Source: JAHWJX01 sp036386655
GTDB lineage: Bacteria; Pseudomonadota; Alphaproteobacteria; Caulobacterales; Caulobacteraceae
Length of the DNA: 36,077 nucleotides
Assembly: GCA_036386655.1 (NCBI GenBank)
Contig: DASVVG010000252.1
Span: 1 to 36,077 of the forward strand
Reading direction: 5' to 3'
The notes below the pieces were generated by a model that saw only the letters and a list, made by a program, of their open reading frames with translations, was not told where the DNA came from and did not search any database. Each line of letters begins with the position of its first letter. The first letter of the stretch is position 1. Shown here one piece after another: positions 33,418-36,077 of this stretch. The translations under genes and the position numbers were made by a program.

Positions 33418-34791
33418 ATGTCCACCTCGGCCCCCAAGATCGGCTTCGTGAGCCTCGGCTGCCCCAAGGCGCTGGTGGATTCCGAGCGGATCCTCACTCG
33501 CCTGAGAGGCGAAGGCTACGCCACGTCCGAGACCTACGAGGGGGCGGACGCGGTGGTGGTGAACACCTGCGGCTTCCTGGATAGCGCGCGGGACGAGAGC
33601 CTGGACGCCATCGGCGAGGCGCTGGCCAAGAACGGCCGGGTGATCGTCACCGGCTGCCTGGGCGCCGAGGCCGACCTGATCCGCGAGCGGTTCCCGCAGG
33701 TGGAGAGCATCACCGGGCCGGCGCGCTACGACGAGGTGATGGAGGCGGTGCACCGGATGACGCCGCCGCCGGTGTCGTTCGACGACGTGGTGCCCGCGGC
33801 GAGCGTGAAGCTGACGCCGAAGCACTACGCCTACCTGAAGATCAGCGAGGGCTGTAACCACCGCTGCAGCTTCTGCATCATCCCGCAGATGCGGGGCGAC
33901 CTCGTCTCGCGGCCGATCGGCGAGGTGCTGCGCGAGGCGGAGACGCTGGTGGCTTCCGGCGTGAAGGAGCTGCTGGTCGTCAGCCAGGACACCTCCGCCT
34001 ACGGCCTGGACACGCGCTATGCGCCCGGCGAATGGCGCGGGCAGGGATTCCGCGCAAGCTTCGAGGATCTCGCACGCGGACTGGGAGCGCTCGGGGCCTG
34101 GGTGCGGCTGCACTACGTCTATCCCTACCCGCACGTGGACCACGTCATACCGCTCATGGCCGAGGGAAAGGTGCTGCCCTACCTGGACATACCGTTCCAG
34201 CACGCCAGTCCTACCGTCCTCAAGGCCATGAAAAGGCCGGGCAATCAGACGAAGACGCTGGATCGCATCCGCTCGTGGCGCGAGGTGGCGCCGGACCTCA
34301 CGATCCGCTCCACATTCGTGGTCGGCTTCCCCGGCGAGACGGAGGCGGACTTCGCCTACCTGCTCGAATGGCTGGAGGAGGCGCGGCTCGATCGCGTCGG
34401 CTGCTTCAAGTACGAGAACGTGCCCGGGGCGCCGGCCCGCGACCTGCCGGGCCACGTGCCGGAAGAGGTGAAGCAGGAGCGCTGGGAGCGCTTCATGGCC
34501 GCCCAGCAGAAGATCAGCCGCGACAAGCTCCGCGCCAAGGTCGGCCGCACGATGCAGGTGCTGGTGGACGCCGTGCGCGACGACGGCGTGGCGTTGGCGC
34601 GCTCGGCCGCCGACGCGCCGGAGATCGACGGGAACGTGTTCGTCCGCAACGGGCGGAACCTGGCCGTCGGCGAGTTCGCGCAGGTGAAGGTCGAACGCAC
34701 CGCCGAGTACGACCTGTGGGCCGCCGCGCCCGAAGCGCGCACGCTGAACGCACCGCCGCGCCGCCTGCACCGGATCATCGCGCGCGTCTGA
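33418..34791 (+). CDS. rimO: ribosomal protein S12 methylthiotransferase RimO
   Basis: The 457-residue radical SAM enzyme adds a methylthio group to an aspartate of ribosomal protein S12. The N-terminal UPF0004 domain has auxiliary cluster cysteines C15, C51 and C80. The radical SAM cluster is C146-x3-C150-x2-C153 (GCNHRCSFC). A TRAM domain closes the protein (about 390-457). IGFVSLGCPKALVDSE near the start is typical of RimO and distinguishes it from MiaB. The start is ATG 33418. It is followed 37 bases later by an alpha/beta hydrolase gene. Confidence 0.95.
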   Translation: MSTSAPKIGFVSLGCPKALVDSERILTRLRGEGYATSETYEGADAVVVNTCGFLDSARDESLDAIGEALAKNGRVIVTGCLGAEADLIRERFPQVESITGPARYDEVMEAVHRMTPPPVSFDDVVPAASVKLTPKHYAYLKISEGCNHRCSFCIIPQMRGDLVSRPIGEVLREAETLVASGVKELLVVSQDTSAYGLDTRYAPGEWRGQGFRASFEDLARGLGALGAWVRLHYVYPYPHVDHVIPLMAEGKVLPYLDIPFQHASPTVLKAMKRPGNQTKTLDRIRSWREVAPDLTIRSTFVVGFPGETEADFAYLLEWLEEARLDRVGCFKYENVPGAPARDLPGHVPEEVKQERWERFMAAQQKISRDKLRAKVGRTMQVLVDAVRDDGVALARSAADAPEIDGNVFVRNGRNLAVGEFAQVKVERTAEYDLWAAAPEARTLNAPPRRLHRIIARV

Positions 34792-34828
34792 GCTTGTGGA
34801 GCGGCATGGGTTTCGCTCCACTGCGCCC

Positions 34829-35701
34829 ATGACCGAGTTCGCCGACCGCTTCTGGACCTCCGCCGACGGGCTGAACCTGTACGCGCGCGACTATCCCGGC
34901 GCGGACGGGCCGGCGAAGCTTCCGGTGATCTGCATCCACGGGCTGACCCGCAACTCTCGGGATTTCGAGGAGGTGGCGCCCCGCATCGCCGCCCAGGGCC
35001 GCCGGGTGTTGGCGGTGGACGTGCGGGGGCGGGGGCGCTCGGACTACGACCAGAACCCCGCCAACTACCAGCCGCCGGTCTACGGGGGCGACATGATCGC
35101 GCTGATGGCGCAGGCGGGGATCGCGCGGGCGGTGTTCGTCGGCACCAGCATGGGCGGGCTGATCACCATGGCGATCGCCGCGATGAACCCGCCGGCGGTG
35201 GCCGCCGCGGTGCTCAACGACGTCGGCCCGGAGCTGTCGCCGGTGGGGCTCGGACGCATCCTGACCTACGTCGGCGGGCGCAAGGGTCCGGTCGAAAGCT
35301 GGGACGACGCCGCCGATTTCGCGCAGAGCATCAACGGGCTGGCGTTCCCGGACGCCGGGCCCGAGCACTGGCGGGCGTTCGCCCGGCGCATCTTCCGCGA
35401 GGAGAACGGGCGGCCGGTGCTCGACTACGACCCGAAGATCTCGCAGGCGTTCGCGGCCTACGACCCGAGCCGGCCGCAGCCGGACCTCTGGCCTCTGTTC
35501 CAGGCGTTCACCACCGGGCGGCGGGTGCTGTTCGTGCATGGCGGCATCTCGGACCTCGTGGACGACCCGATCGCCGAGCGGATGCGCGCCGTCGATCCGG
35601 AGCTGGTCTACGCGCGCGTTCCGAACGTCGGCCACGCGCCGATGCTGACCGAGCCCGAGGCGCGAGAGGCGCTGGACCGGTTCCTCGCGGAGGTCCCCTG
35701 A
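34829..35701 (+). CDS. alpha/beta hydrolase
   Basis: The 290-residue cytosolic protein is an alpha/beta hydrolase fold enzyme. The oxyanion-hole HGLTRN begins at His37, the nucleophile elbow GTSMGG holds Ser107, an acid is likely in HGGISDLV, and the catalytic His is in NVGHAPML. A helical cap (about 130-220) is present. It resembles esterases and haloalkane-dehalogenase-like lipases, but the substrate is not readable. ATG 34829 (MTEFADRF) is preferred over GTG 34796, which would run almost into the rimO stop. It is probably cotranscribed with rimO. Confidence 0.88.
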   Translation: MTEFADRFWTSADGLNLYARDYPGADGPAKLPVICIHGLTRNSRDFEEVAPRIAAQGRRVLAVDVRGRGRSDYDQNPANYQPPVYGGDMIALMAQAGIARAVFVGTSMGGLITMAIAAMNPPAVAAAVLNDVGPELSPVGLGRILTYVGGRKGPVESWDDAADFAQSINGLAFPDAGPEHWRAFARRIFREENGRPVLDYDPKISQAFAAYDPSRPQPDLWPLFQAFTTGRRVLFVHGGISDLVDDPIAERMRAVDPELVYARVPNVGHAPMLTEPEAREALDRFLAEVP

Positions 35702-35767
35702 CGCGCCGGGCTTGACCGCGCGCCGCCGCTCCGCACGAGTGGGGGCGACCCACGGAGTCAGGCCCCC

Positions 35768-36077
35768 ATGAAACGTCTGATGCTCGCCGCCGCGTGCGCG
35801 GCCGCCCTCGCCGTCCCCGCCGCCGCGCAGTCGCCGGCGCAGGTGACCACCCGCCAATCCGGCGCGCTGACGCTGGAGAACGTGCCGGAAATTCCGGCGG
35901 ACTTGCGCGAGCGACTGGACCGGTACCAGGACGCACGCTCCGCCAGCTTCCAGGACTGGCTCGCCGACGGCTCGATGCTGATCACCACGCGGTTCGGCGA
36001 GACGGCGCAGGTGCATCGGGTCGCCGGTCCCGGCATGGCGCGCACCCAGCTGACGTTCTTCGACGAGCCGATTTCCG
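35768..36077 (+). CDS. S9 family (prolyl oligopeptidase-type) peptidase, N-terminal part
   Basis: The first 103 residues of a protein running off the right edge. It has a clear Sec signal peptide (MKRLMLAAACAAALAVPAAA) followed by a conserved opening of exported S9/DPP-type serine peptidases: IPADLRERLDRYQDARSASF, then DGSMLITTRFGETAQVHRV and RTQLTFFDEP, the first blades of a WD40-like propeller. The catalytic domain is outside the window. GGAG (35754-35757) precedes ATG 35768, and a small GTGGG/CCCAC hairpin (35739-35753) lies just upstream. It should act in the periplasm. Confidence 0.85.
   Translation, partial: MKRLMLAAACAAALAVPAAAQSPAQVTTRQSGALTLENVPEIPADLRERLDRYQDARSASFQDWLADGSMLITTRFGETAQVHRVAGPGMARTQLTFFDEPIS

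Overview
The window is very GC-rich (about 70% by eye), densely packed, alphaproteobacterial chromosome. It most likely comes from the Caulobacterales (Caulobacter, Phenylobacterium or Brevundimonas; I cannot separate these by eye). Support comes from two direct-repeat LexA boxes of the alphaproteobacterial type (GTTC-N7-GTTC), an imuA-imuB-dnaE2 cassette, an alphaproteobacterial-type Zur box, a histidyl-tRNA synthetase with the divergent motif 2 of this class, DUF3297 and SapC-family proteins, and an HWE-type histidine kinase. I see no rRNA, tRNA, CRISPR array, insertion sequence or prophage. No stretch over 300 bases lacks a gene.

Layout. 1-3049: the end of an unidentified gene, a LOG-family nucleotide hydrolase, a short-chain dehydrogenase and three small proteins. 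3131-7204: a Kef-type cation/proton antiporter divergent from a secreted M13 metallopeptidase. 7349-10512: pgi and hisS on the minus strand. 10603-13809: a secreted 153-residue protein, a SapC-family protein, inorganic pyrophosphatase, and a pentapeptide-repeat protein that looks internally duplicated. 13829-17255: zur, coupled to a dienoyl-CoA isomerase-like gene and divergent from a ZnuD-like zinc receptor; a palindromic Zur box lies between them.

17252-22647: the SOS mutagenesis operon imuA-imuB-dnaE2 behind a LexA box. 22754-26618: a hybrid histidine kinase, then a fumarylacetoacetase-family hydrolase coupled to a lipoprotein-type isoaspartyl peptidase. 26746-28614: a small alpha/beta hydrolase behind an HNH protein, a divergent AlkB-type dioxygenase, and a 58-residue gene with a LexA box in its promoter. 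28659-33318: ppk2, nadE and an HWE histidine kinase in tandem. 33418-36077: rimO, an alpha/beta hydrolase and the start of an S9 peptidase.

Themes. DNA damage tolerance is prominent: imuABC, AlkB, the HNH protein and the small SOS gene. The 58-residue SOS gene at 28404-28580 is the best candidate for something undescribed. Zinc homeostasis forms a self-contained regulator/receptor pair. Gene packing is extreme: several ATGA start/stop overlaps, an 83-base out-of-frame overlap (imuA/imuB), and convergent pairs that share a CTAG as the stop codon of both genes.
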